Of a stretch of DNA of 64,000 nt, positions 27,188-36,030 are shown piece after piece. The stretch lies in NCBI GenBank assembly GCA_003290465.1, contig CP030759.1, forward strand, positions 536,672 through 600,671. The letters run 5' to 3'. A model generated the notes under the pieces. It was not told the DNA's origin and did no database searches. It was given only the letters and a program-made list of their open reading frames with translations. The stretch comes from Candidatus Sumerlaea chitinivorans (GTDB lineage: Bacteria > Sumerlaeota > Sumerlaeia > Sumerlaeales > Sumerlaeaceae). Position 1 is the stretch's first letter. Every line of letters begins with the position of its first letter. The translations under genes were made by a program, and so were the position numbers.

Positions 27188-28320
27188 GAATCGCGCTCGA
27201 TGCCCGCTACTTGCGGGACGAATACTCAGGAATCGGTGTGTACTCCGAGAACCTCATTGAGGCTCTTGCCCGAGCTGACTCATCACACGAATATGTTGTC
27301 ATCACTCACACTTCTTACCGCGGCACCCTTGAAGTTGGCCCCAATTTTACCGTGATTAGTGACCACGCGCGCCCTGTCTCCCTTCGCACAGTCTGGACGC
27401 TGCAGGAGTTGCTGCGCAAATATGAGATCGAGCTGCTTCATTCGCTCTTTCCGCTTTGTCCATTGCTGTGGCGAGGCAGGCTGCTTGTGACGGTTCATGA
27501 CCTTCAACCACTGCTTGATCCCGCATTTACGGGCGGGAGAATCCTACCGCTCAAGATGCTCTACGATGCCTTCTACCGCTTTACGTACCCAAGTGTCCTG
27601 CGCAAAGCGAACTATCTTGTCTGTGACTCATTTGCGACCAAGGAGTATGTGCGAGCACTCTTTCCGGATGTGGCAAATAAAGTGCTCGTGGTTCATGGCG
27701 GGATTGGCAAAGACTGTTTTCTCCCCCCCGATCCTGCGGACATCGAACGCGTTCGCGAGAAATACGCTATTCCCGACCGCTTTCTCTTCTACATAGGGTC
27801 CACACGCCCAAACAAGAACCTGCCGCGCATGCTCGATGCTTTTGAAGAGTTCATTAAGCGCTACCCCGAGCACGAGGACTTGTGCTGGGTGCTGGTCGTC
27901 AAGCCCGACCGCTTTTTCGACCCCTTTTTCGCGTCGGTGCGCGAGCGAGGTTTGTTGGGGCGAATCCAAATTCACGAACAGGTCAGCGAAGCGGACCGCC
28001 GTGTCTTTTATCATTTGGCCACGTTGCTCTACTTTGTCACAAAGTTTGAGGGGTTCGGCCTTCCCGTTTTGGAAGCGCAGGCCCAGGGCTTGCCAGTACT
28101 CGCTTCCACCCACGGAGCTTTACCTGAGATCGCCGGTAAGGCAGCCATCCTCTGCGACCCGGACGACGTAGATAGTATTGTCGACGGCCTGGCACGTTAT
28201 TTCCATGACCCAGCGCTGCGCGACCGTATGATTGCTGCAGGATATGAAAATGTGAAACGCTTCTCGTGGGACAAGGCGGCCCAAGAGGTCCTCGACATGT
28301 ATAATCACCTTCTCTCGTGA
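27184..28320 (+). CDS. Glycosyltransferase, GT4 family (mannosyltransferase-like)
   Basis: 378 residues from GTG 27184, which has AAGGAGGAGA just upstream; this decides the start against the longer frame from 27088. It begins MRIALDARYLRDEYSGIGVYS, the typical N-terminus of GT4 mannosyl/rhamnosyltransferases, and has FYIGSTRPNKNLPRMLDA and the EX7E motif in EGFGLPVLEAQAQGLPVLAS. It acts on a lipid-linked or lipopolysaccharide acceptor in the cytosol. It overlaps the upstream gene by four bases, and the kdtA-type gene begins at its stop. Confidence 0.87.
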   Translation: MRIALDARYLRDEYSGIGVYSENLIEALARADSSHEYVVITHTSYRGTLEVGPNFTVISDHARPVSLRTVWTLQELLRKYEIELLHSLFPLCPLLWRGRLLVTVHDLQPLLDPAFTGGRILPLKMLYDAFYRFTYPSVLRKANYLVCDSFATKEYVRALFPDVANKVLVVHGGIGKDCFLPPDPADIERVREKYAIPDRFLFYIGSTRPNKNLPRMLDAFEEFIKRYPEHEDLCWVLVVKPDRFFDPFFASVRERGLLGRIQIHEQVSEADRRVFYHLATLLYFVTKFEGFGLPVLEAQAQGLPVLASTHGALPEIAGKAAILCDPDDVDSIVDGLARYFHDPALRDRMIAAGYENVKRFSWDKAAQEVLDMYNHLLS

Positions 28321-28328
28321 GTCCGTCC

Positions 28329-29627
28329 ATGACACGCTATGATCTATTCTACTTCGCATTAGCGCCGGTGGCAGTGCCCGTGATCGCATGGCGCGCTCTT
28401 ACCAAAAGCAAATATCGTGAGAGCCTTCCAGGGATGTTTGGCCGCGGCTGGAATCCCGCCGACCCATCGCTTTGGCAAAACGGAAGTATTTGGCTCCATG
28501 CCGTGAGCTATGGCGAAGCTATGGCAGCAAAGGCGCTGTTGCCACTTTTGCGAACGGAAAACCCACACTGGCCCTTGGTGCTGACGACAGTCACGGAAAC
28601 GGGGCAAAGTCTTGCACGAAGTTTCCAGCCAGCCTTCGCCGACCACGTGTGCTATTTCCCAGCAGATTTATCTCCGGTGGTGAAGCGCTTTGTGCGCACG
28701 TTCCAGCCGCGCCTAATGGTGATCATGGAGACCGAGTTGTGGCCAAATGCCATCATGATTGCCGCGCAAGCTGGCGCGCATGTCATCATTGCCAACGGGC
28801 GCATTTCGGATAAATCTTTTCCGAACTACATGAGACTGCGCCGAGTACTACGGCAACCGCTTAGTCATGTGCGTGCCTTTTGCATGCAAACGGAGACGGA
28901 TGCGGAGCGAGTTCGAGCTATCGTCGGCGAGGGGGCACGGGTTTTCGTCACCGGAAACTGTAAATTCGATGCTCCACCGCGGCCATTGGAGGAAAATCGG
29001 CGTGCAGAACTGCTCCGCCGGTGTGGCATTCCTCCTACGGATCCCGTTATCGTTGTGGGGAGTACGCACGCCGGCGAAGAGGAAATCGTGTTACGGGCTT
29101 TTGAGGAAGTCCGTGTCCATATCCCGTCGCTGCGCCTCATTCTTGCGCCTCGCCACCCGGAGCGGTTCGACACCGTCTGGCAACTTCTTGGAAAAACTCC
29201 CTATTCCTGCTGCCGTTTTTCAGAAACCACGGCCCGCGGGAGTTTGGTCTCTACCCCTGACATCGTCTTAGTGGACCAAATGGGGGTATTGGCGGAGCTG
29301 TACGGTATCGCCACGGTCGGCGTGGTGGCTGGAAGTTTTGTGCCGGGCATTGGCGGCCACAATTTGCTCGAGGCAGCGGCTCACGCAGTTCCTGTGGTCT
29401 ATGGACCTTTCATGGATAAGCAGCCCGAGCTCGTAAGAATTCTAACAAAGGAAAACGGAGGGCTACAGGTTTCATCAGCCGAGCTCGGCACTGTTCTGGT
29501 CAAGCTCCTTGAAGATCCAAGTCTGCGAGCAGAACTGGGCAAGCGCGCAAGTCAAGCCGTCGAACGCCAACGCGGCGCGGCTGCGCGCACGATGGATGTG
29601 ATTCGACAGGTCCTCCACGAGAGGTAG
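28329..29627 (+). CDS. waaA: 3-deoxy-D-manno-octulosonate transferase (Kdo transferase)
   Basis: 432 residues from ATG 28329; a GTG at 28317 overlapping the previous stop is the alternative. It transfers Kdo from CMP-Kdo to lipid A precursor. It shows an N-terminal membrane anchor, WLHAVSYGEAMAAKALLP, the METELWPN block with the key Glu, and the C-terminal VGGSF-like segment VVAGSFVPGIGGHNLLEAAAH. It shows that the cell makes lipopolysaccharide. It sits in the polysaccharide cluster with GT4 enzymes on both sides. Confidence 0.93.
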   Translation: MTRYDLFYFALAPVAVPVIAWRALTKSKYRESLPGMFGRGWNPADPSLWQNGSIWLHAVSYGEAMAAKALLPLLRTENPHWPLVLTTVTETGQSLARSFQPAFADHVCYFPADLSPVVKRFVRTFQPRLMVIMETELWPNAIMIAAQAGAHVIIANGRISDKSFPNYMRLRRVLRQPLSHVRAFCMQTETDAERVRAIVGEGARVFVTGNCKFDAPPRPLEENRRAELLRRCGIPPTDPVIVVGSTHAGEEEIVLRAFEEVRVHIPSLRLILAPRHPERFDTVWQLLGKTPYSCCRFSETTARGSLVSTPDIVLVDQMGVLAELYGIATVGVVAGSFVPGIGGHNLLEAAAHAVPVVYGPFMDKQPELVRILTKENGGLQVSSAELGTVLVKLLEDPSLRAELGKRASQAVERQRGAAARTMDVIRQVLHER

Positions 29628-29633
29628 CAGTCC

Positions 29634-29870
29634 ATGCGATGGTTGCGGGAAATGTTCCTCTGGATCTATGCTTTCTTCCGATGGGTGTGGGATTTCTTTG
29701 ATGCGTGGTTTCTTCCCCACTACGAGAATGCGGATCTGGCGGCTGACGTCGAGGAGGAGCAACCAGAGACTGAATCCGGAGAGGTTGTTCAGTCGGAGTC
29801 TGTCACAAGTGTCGAGCTTGACCATGCGGATTCGAACAGCGTGGGTTCTTCAAAGGACTGGTTAGGTTGA
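29634..29870 (+). CDS. Small aromatic-rich protein in the LPS cluster
   Basis: 78 residues, start ATG 29634 with GAGAGGTAG upstream. The first 30 residues are a strongly hydrophobic, Trp/Phe-rich helix (MRWLREMFLWIYAFFRWVWD); the rest is acidic and Ser/Glu-rich. It is wedged seven nt after waaA, and its stop overlaps the next ATG by one base (TGATG), which argues for a real gene. It may be a membrane anchor for the adjacent transferases. No homologue is recognised. Confidence 0.6.
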   Translation: MRWLREMFLWIYAFFRWVWDFFDAWFLPHYENADLAADVEEEQPETESGEVVQSESVTSVELDHADSNSVGSSKDWLG

Positions 29871-32335
29871 TGATGCGAATAGGATTCGACATCCAGACGC
29901 TTGCAACGAACGAGAGAAGGCGCGGCATCGGCAAGTTGTGCGTGGCCACCATCAACGCCCTCCTCCAATACGCGCCAGAGCACGAGTACGTTCTCTTCGG
30001 GCTAACAGATCAGCCACCCGAAGAGGCTTTGCCTCTTCTGGAACGCGGAGCGCGATACGAACGACTGCAACTTTCCTCCTCCCCAAGCGAACACTTAAGA
30101 TTGGGATGTGCAGCGCCCTTTCTTTGGGACACTCCTGCTGCAGCGCGTCTCGACCTCTATCATGTCACGAGTCCAATGATGGACGACATCTTGATTCCCT
30201 CTTCGGCGCCGTGCCAGGTTGTTGCCACTTTGCTCGATGCGATTCCGGCTGTGATGCACGAACGACGGCAACCCTTGCTGAACGGCCAAAGCTGGGAACG
30301 TTATAAGACCCGTGCACGGGTCCTTGCACGCTGGGATGGTTACGCCGCCATTTCTCAAACTACTGCGGAGGATTGTGAGCGCTGTTTTGGCCTCGATCCG
30401 AAGCGAATCTTTGTCACCTATGTCCCAGTTGATCAGGATCCCCTGCGTGACGTGACCAGCGAGCAGAAAGCACTCGTCCAGCGCAAGTACCAACTGGCGG
30501 AAGGATTTGTCCTCTCGATCACTGGCTACCACCCTCGAAAAAATATCCCGACAACAATGGCCGCGTACGCGCTTCTCGAGCCAGCGTTGCGAGAGCAGGC
30601 GCCTTTGGTGATCGTCTGCGCTCTGAACGACCGCGAGCGTCAGGAACTTCTTGCTCTGGCTGAAAAGCATAAAATCCGGCAGGACGTTCGCCTACTCGGT
30701 TATGTGCCAGATGAGGAACTCCCCGTCTTGTTTGCGTTGGCAGGTGTAATGTTTTTTCCCTCGCGCTATGAAGGATTTGGACTACCTGTGGCAGAAGCGA
30801 TGGCGGCCGGTGTTCCTGTGGTCGCATCGAATGTTTCAAGTATTCCTGAAGTCACGGGGGACGCGGCCCTCTTGTGCGCTCCCGATGACACGCGGGGCTT
30901 TGCTCAGGCCTTGCGTAACATGCTTTCCGACCCAACCCGAGCGCAAGACCTGCGCGCCCGAGGTTTTCTCGAGTGCGCCCGCTTTGCTCCGGAGCGTTTT
31001 GCTCAGCGACTCCTCCGCGCCTACGAACACATCATTTCGTCGGAGCGCGCGATCAGAGGGCCGGAGACCGCACCGAACCCTGAGAGGACCTCGGCAACCA
31101 TAAGCGTGGAGTCGCCCCGACGCCTTCGCATCGCCATTTTCACTCCGTTGTCGCCGAAAATGTCTGGGATTGCCGATTATGCCGAGCAACTCCTCCTCAA
31201 TTTTTCGGAACGGGTGGACGGGCACTGCTTTACCGAGAATTACGTCCCCACGCACCCCGTGGTGACAAAACGTTTCAGCTGTTCTCCCCACTGGAATTTT
31301 TTGCGTGAGCACAAACAGCGGCCGTTCGACGTCCTCTTTTACCAGCTTGGGAATAACCTGCTCCATGCCTACATGTTGCCGTATATCGATCGCTTTCCGG
31401 GCGTGGTGGATCTCCATGATTATAGCATTTGGGGCCTCTATCGTCTCTTAGCGCGGAGTTATGGGGAGCGACGGGCGATCCAAGAACGCTTTGCCCAGGA
31501 GTACCCTCATGCCTCTGCCAAGGTCTGGGAGAATGAGGCCGAGCTGAGCGCGTTGGACCTCCTTGATTACCCCATGACCAAGTTGATTGTGAAACGCTCC
31601 AAATTGACGATCGTTCACAGTGAATGGCTACGAACCCACTTGCGTGATGAAGTTGGACCTTCAGCGCAGATCGAGCGTGTGCCGCTTGGAGTGGACACTA
31701 GTATGGTCACGGCGCCCCGCCCATCTCCTGCGGATCTGCGACGCAAGTATCACCTCCCCGCATCGGCTTTTGTGATCGCCAGTGTGGGAGTAATGAACCG
31801 ACTCAAGCGACTTCCAGTTGTGTTAGAGGCGTTCCGTGAGTTTAGACGGATCAATCCCCATGCCTACTTGGTATTTGTGGGGCCGGCAGACCGACTGGTT
31901 CTGCGGAGTCTCGTGCAATTGGCCGCCCAGGGGGGGGTTAAGCATTGCGTGCGCGTGCTCGGCCATCGCCCCCTGCCCGAGATGTTCGAAGTCATTGCAA
32001 TGGCGGACGTGTGCGTAAACTTGCGGAACCCCACGATGGGCGAATCCTCTGCAACTTTAGTTCAGATTCTTGCGATGGGCAAACCGGTACTCGTCACCCC
32101 CCTTGGCCAATACACAGAATTTCCCGATGACGTGTGTTGGAAAGTTCGGCCTGACCGCCACGAAAAGGCAGACCTCGTGAACTACTGGACTTTCCTCTCC
32201 CAGCACCCTGAAATTGCTATGCAGCTTGGGGAAAACGCCAAGCGCTTTGTCGCTGAGTGGGGATATGCGAATGTCGCATCGCAAATCGAAGATCTGCTCT
32301 TCAGCGTCGCAGATTCCATGCGTTTGCATGCTTGA
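29870..32335 (+). CDS. Double-domain glycosyltransferase (two GT4 modules)
   Basis: 821 residues from ATG 29870 (a second in-frame ATG follows at 29873; a TTG at 29867 is less likely). The N-terminal module (about 1-385) has RIGFDIQTLATNERRRGIGK, ITGYHPRKNIPTTM and the EX7E motif in YEGFGLPVAEAMAAG. A linker of about 35 residues leads to a second module (about 415-821) starting RRLRIAIFTPLSPKMSGIADY, with SVGVMNRLKRLPVVLEAF and MGESSATLVQILAMGKPVLV. Both look complete, so it may add two sugars in turn, as WbdA/MtfA-type fusion mannosyltransferases do. It ends the operon. Confidence 0.85.
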   Translation: MMRIGFDIQTLATNERRRGIGKLCVATINALLQYAPEHEYVLFGLTDQPPEEALPLLERGARYERLQLSSSPSEHLRLGCAAPFLWDTPAAARLDLYHVTSPMMDDILIPSSAPCQVVATLLDAIPAVMHERRQPLLNGQSWERYKTRARVLARWDGYAAISQTTAEDCERCFGLDPKRIFVTYVPVDQDPLRDVTSEQKALVQRKYQLAEGFVLSITGYHPRKNIPTTMAAYALLEPALREQAPLVIVCALNDRERQELLALAEKHKIRQDVRLLGYVPDEELPVLFALAGVMFFPSRYEGFGLPVAEAMAAGVPVVASNVSSIPEVTGDAALLCAPDDTRGFAQALRNMLSDPTRAQDLRARGFLECARFAPERFAQRLLRAYEHIISSERAIRGPETAPNPERTSATISVESPRRLRIAIFTPLSPKMSGIADYAEQLLLNFSERVDGHCFTENYVPTHPVVTKRFSCSPHWNFLREHKQRPFDVLFYQLGNNLLHAYMLPYIDRFPGVVDLHDYSIWGLYRLLARSYGERRAIQERFAQEYPHASAKVWENEAELSALDLLDYPMTKLIVKRSKLTIVHSEWLRTHLRDEVGPSAQIERVPLGVDTSMVTAPRPSPADLRRKYHLPASAFVIASVGVMNRLKRLPVVLEAFREFRRINPHAYLVFVGPADRLVLRSLVQLAAQGGVKHCVRVLGHRPLPEMFEVIAMADVCVNLRNPTMGESSATLVQILAMGKPVLVTPLGQYTEFPDDVCWKVRPDRHEKADLVNYWTFLSQHPEIAMQLGENAKRFVAEWGYANVASQIEDLLFSVADSMRLHA

Positions 32336-32358
32336 CGCTGCAGCCTTGATCCGTCGGG

Positions 32359-33096
32359 ATGAAAGTCATGATGAGGCCCCGACTGAAGTTCTTTATCCAG
32401 TGTGACGAAGTCCGCAACGAAAACGGGAAGTTTTCTGCCATCGGGATTTTTGACACCATTTACTCCCTCGTTTTTCCGGTAAGCCACCGACGATTTTTCC
32501 TTTTCATGGGGCTGGTGGGACCAGAAGGTCGTTACGAGCTTCAGCTTCTCATTCGTGGCCCGAACGATCAGCCAATAGCGGAAGTCCGAGGCGAACTCAA
32601 TCTGAGCGGGTCAGATCGCGTAGGGAACGTCGTCTTCGGCTTGGAGAATTTTCCCCTGCCCGCTCCCGGGCGTTATATGGTCACTGTCTTCCTTGAGGGG
32701 GACTTTTTGGCCGAGTTTCCGTTTTTTGCCGCGCGGCCGTTCGATGCCACAAAACGCACGCCGGAAGATATCCAGAGTCTTTTGCAGCGAGATGATGTGG
32801 TGAAGACCGCCAACTGTGATGTGGTTTGCCCTAAGTGCAAGGCGACTTACCGATTTCAGTACAATCTCGATCCGACCGCCCCTGTAGCTCCCGGATTTTT
32901 ACCCATACCGCCCGGTGATGAGTTCGTATGTGGGACGTGTACGACTCGTATCCCCATTGCGGATCTGAGGCTCAACTTGCAACATCTGGTAGGGATTCCC
33001 CGCGAATGGGTTGAGCGTATTCCCCCGAATTACCGTGCAAAATCCGCTGGACCGAATCAATCGCCGTCACCCGACGAAGGAGCAAGCGAGCAATGA
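32359..33096 (+). CDS. DUF6941-like protein with Cys-pair C-terminal domain
   Basis: 245 residues. Residues 1-125 resemble the DUF6941 family (opening with FFIQCDEVRNENGKFSAIGIF) and are beta-rich. Residues about 145-210 contain two Cys pairs, CPKC and CGTC, which would bind one zinc ion. The C-terminus is Pro/Ser-rich. The start is ATG 32359; the next ATG at 32368 or 32371 is close. No enzyme activity is visible. Its stop overlaps the hemL start by four bases (ATGA), so it is translated with the tetrapyrrole enzyme. Confidence 0.62.
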   Translation: MKVMMRPRLKFFIQCDEVRNENGKFSAIGIFDTIYSLVFPVSHRRFFLFMGLVGPEGRYELQLLIRGPNDQPIAEVRGELNLSGSDRVGNVVFGLENFPLPAPGRYMVTVFLEGDFLAEFPFFAARPFDATKRTPEDIQSLLQRDDVVKTANCDVVCPKCKATYRFQYNLDPTAPVAPGFLPIPPGDEFVCGTCTTRIPIADLRLNLQHLVGIPREWVERIPPNYRAKSAGPNQSPSPDEGASEQ

Positions 33097-34394
33097 AACG
33101 TGAGCGCTCGATGCAGCTCTGGGAACGCGCACGCAAAGTAATTCCCGGTGGTGTCAATAGTCCTGTGCGCGCGTTCAAAGCCGTCGGCGGAAACCCAATC
33201 TTTATCGCGCGCGGCGAAGGTCCCTATGTATTCGACGCCGACGGAAACCGGTTTATTGACTACGTTTGCTCATGGGGGGCGTTGCTCTTTGGCCACGCCT
33301 TCCCATCAGTTGTCCAAGCGGTGGCAGATGCGGCGAAACGCGGTACATCATTCGGCGCGCCTACCGAAGCGGAGATCGAACTGGCGGAGATGGTGCAAAG
33401 TTTTTTCCCCAGTATGGAGCTTGTCCGCTTTGTCAACAGCGGGACGGAGGCAACCGCTTCAGCGATTCGGCTCGCGCGAGGAGCCACACGCCGCCCCAAG
33501 ATTTTAAAATGCGCTGGATGCTATCACGGAAGCGTTGACTCCTTGCTGGTGACCGCAGGGTCCGGCGTTGCCACACTTGGTATTCCAGATACCGCCGGCA
33601 TTCCCAACAGTATCGCGGCCGAAACTATCGTGGTGCCGTACAACGACGTGGCCGCACTTGAAAAAGCATTCGCGTGCTTTGGCTCCGAGATTGCCGGCTT
33701 CATTGTCGAGCCGGTGGCTGGGAATATGGGCCTTGTGCCACCCAAGGAAGGCTATCTTGTGCGGGCGCGAGAACTTACGGCAGAAGCGGGTGCACTGTTG
33801 ATTTTTGATGAAGTGATTTCCGGTTTTCGTGTCGGTGCCGGTGGCGCCCAAGAGTGGTATGGGATCCAGCCTGACTTGACTTGCCTCGGCAAGATCCTTG
33901 GCGGTGGATTGCCTGTGGGAGCGTACGGCGGCCGCAAAGAGCTCATGGAATTTCTTGCTCCGGTTGGCCCTGTGTATCAGGCAGGTACGTTGGCCGGGAA
34001 TCCGATTTCCATGGCTGCCGGCATTGCCATGCTTCGCGCAATCCAATCCCAGAAAGAACAGTTGTATCCCGAGCTCGAGCAGCGGGGGCACTTGTTGGCG
34101 GACGGTCTTCGCGACATATTTGCGAAGGCGAGAATCCCCGCTTGTGTCTCTCAGCTTGGGTCACTACTTACCGTCTTCTTCACAGCTGGGCCAGTTTGGA
34201 ACTATGAGGACGCAAAGCTCTCGAGCACCGTCCGCTACGCAACTTTTTTCCACGCGATGTTGAGCCGAGGGGTCGCGTTGCCCCCCTCACAGTTTGAGTG
34301 CTGGTTTATTTCTTTTGCTCACGACGAGCGTGTGATCAAGCAGACGTTGGAGGCAGCGCATCACGCGGTTCGGGAGCTTGTGGAAAGGGGCTAA
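33093..34394 (+). CDS. hemL: Glutamate-1-semialdehyde 2,1-aminomutase
   Basis: 433 residues, a PLP-dependent class III aminotransferase-fold enzyme. It makes 5-aminolevulinate in the C5 heme pathway. Motifs are VIPGGVNSPVRAF near the N-terminus, NSGTEATASAIRLAR, FDEVISGFR, and the PLP Lys267 in LGKILGGGLPVG. The ATG overlaps the DUF6941-like stop by four bases. No other hem gene is in the window; hemA must lie elsewhere. Confidence 0.95.
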   Translation: MKRERSMQLWERARKVIPGGVNSPVRAFKAVGGNPIFIARGEGPYVFDADGNRFIDYVCSWGALLFGHAFPSVVQAVADAAKRGTSFGAPTEAEIELAEMVQSFFPSMELVRFVNSGTEATASAIRLARGATRRPKILKCAGCYHGSVDSLLVTAGSGVATLGIPDTAGIPNSIAAETIVVPYNDVAALEKAFACFGSEIAGFIVEPVAGNMGLVPPKEGYLVRARELTAEAGALLIFDEVISGFRVGAGGAQEWYGIQPDLTCLGKILGGGLPVGAYGGRKELMEFLAPVGPVYQAGTLAGNPISMAAGIAMLRAIQSQKEQLYPELEQRGHLLADGLRDIFAKARIPACVSQLGSLLTVFFTAGPVWNYEDAKLSSTVRYATFFHAMLSRGVALPPSQFECWFISFAHDERVIKQTLEAAHHAVRELVERG

Positions 34395-34467
34395 GTCGTA
34401 ACCGATGAGTTGCAGAGAACAGCAGATTGAACGCTAAGAGTAAGAATTCTTCGGAGGAGGAAGACCA

Positions 34468-36030
34468 ATGTTTTTGAGCTTAAGAGAATTGAGAATTTGG
34501 CTGGGGGGCATCGTGCTCGCAGTTGCATCTGTTGTTGGAGCCCAGGACGATGGCTCCATGATGAACCTACAATCCACTCCCATTCCCAACCGGCTCCTTG
34601 AATATGGAGCCCCTGAAACCGTGGGGATGAATTCCGAGAGACTCGCGCTTCTCGATGGGGTGGTCAGGGATGCGATTGATGCGCGCGAGACGTCGGGAGC
34701 AGTGGTGCTCATTGCTCGGCGCGGGAAAATCGTCTACGAGCGGGCCTTCGGCTATCGTGCCGTCGTGCCAGAAAAAGAGGCAATGACCACCGACACGATT
34801 TTCGACCTTGCTTCGCTTACGAAGTGCGTGGCCACGGCCTCGGCCGTGATGAAACTGGTTGAAGACGGTAAACTCCGACTTGGGGATCCGGTAAAGAAGC
34901 TCATTCCCGATTGGGCTGCTTCCAAAGAAGAAAAAGCCTATCAGACGGAACTTGCGAAAGTGCGCCGGTGGATTCGTGCGGGAGTTCTTCAGGTGGCACC
35001 CGAGATGCAAGTTTCGCAGCACCTTGAGACCACGCAAAGTAAGAGACTGGTCACAGGTCGCGAGAATCCCCGGGAAGTATGGGAGCGGCTCGTGCGGAAA
35101 GGGGTGCTGAAAATCCCACAGCGGGCTTTGGAGGAGCAGCTCACACTCGCCTTGCCCGATCGGGAAGCCGTGAGTGTGCGTCATTTGCTCACCCACACTT
35201 CTGGCCTCGACCCCTATGACAATTATTATTTGAAGTTCCCGCAGGGAAATGCGCGGCAGCAAATCATCCAAGACATTGCCCGGCGCCCATTACTGGCTCC
35301 CGCAGGTGAGACTTTTGTTTATAGTGATCTGGGCTATATCACGTTGGGGGAAATTGTGGAGCGAGTTTCTGGCACAGATCTGAACACGTTCTGTCGCAAG
35401 ACCTTGTATGAGCCATTGGGCATGCATGACACCATGTTCAATCCGCCCAAATCGCTCTTGCCACGCATTGCACCAACCGAGTGGCGACTTCGTCCCGAGC
35501 CGCAGGCTAAGCAACAGAAGAGTGGCGTCGCGCCCCAGCCACAGAAATACATGATACGCGGCGAAGTGCACGACGGAAATGCCTTTGTGCAGAATGGGAT
35601 AAGCGGGCATGCCGGGCTGTTTTCCACGGCGCACGACTTGGCTATCTTTGCTCAGATGCTACTCAACGGGGGACAGTATGGCAACGTCCGAATCTTTTCT
35701 CCCCTGACCGTCCGAGCCATGATCTCCGATCAGGCGCGACTCAAGGACGGCACGAAACGGGGTTACGGCTGGGACATCGCCAGTGGCTACTCAAGCCAAA
35801 GAGGAGACATTTTCACTACCGGATTCGGTCATACAGGGTGGACGGGAACTTCCCTCTGGGCGGTACCCGAAGAGGAGTTGATCATCATTGTGTTGACCAG
35901 TCGGTGCCATCCGGATGGGACAGGTGACGTAGGGCCGTTGCGGGCAAAAATTGCGAATGTTGTAGCCTCGAGCATCGTTGAGCCCAATTCCACCGGCATG
36001 GAACTGAAAGACGGGGAGGAGAAACCATGA
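34468..36030 (+). CDS. Exported serine hydrolase, beta-lactamase family (class C-like)
   Basis: 520 residues. A signal peptide (WLGGIVLAVASVVGAQ) exports it. The catalytic set of the DD-peptidase/AmpC fold is present: Ser116-x-x-Lys119 in SLTK, Tyr285 in YSD, and His455-Thr-Gly in HTGWTG. True AmpC has YAN and KTG, so this is an esterase/EstB-type or peptidoglycan peptide hydrolase rather than a proven lactamase. The ATG follows GGAGGAGGAAG. It overlaps the Gfo/Idh gene by four bases (ATGA), so an amino-sugar or glycopeptide role is plausible. Confidence 0.85.
   Translation: MFLSLRELRIWLGGIVLAVASVVGAQDDGSMMNLQSTPIPNRLLEYGAPETVGMNSERLALLDGVVRDAIDARETSGAVVLIARRGKIVYERAFGYRAVVPEKEAMTTDTIFDLASLTKCVATASAVMKLVEDGKLRLGDPVKKLIPDWAASKEEKAYQTELAKVRRWIRAGVLQVAPEMQVSQHLETTQSKRLVTGRENPREVWERLVRKGVLKIPQRALEEQLTLALPDREAVSVRHLLTHTSGLDPYDNYYLKFPQGNARQQIIQDIARRPLLAPAGETFVYSDLGYITLGEIVERVSGTDLNTFCRKTLYEPLGMHDTMFNPPKSLLPRIAPTEWRLRPEPQAKQQKSGVAPQPQKYMIRGEVHDGNAFVQNGISGHAGLFSTAHDLAIFAQMLLNGGQYGNVRIFSPLTVRAMISDQARLKDGTKRGYGWDIASGYSSQRGDIFTTGFGHTGWTGTSLWAVPEEELIIIVLTSRCHPDGTGDVGPLRAKIANVVASSIVEPNSTGMELKDGEEKP

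Noticed and set aside
34468-36030. Antibiotic-resistance beta-lactamase
   Set aside because: The Tyr and KTG-position motifs (YSD, HTG) fit esterase or peptide hydrolases of the same fold, not a proven lactamase.
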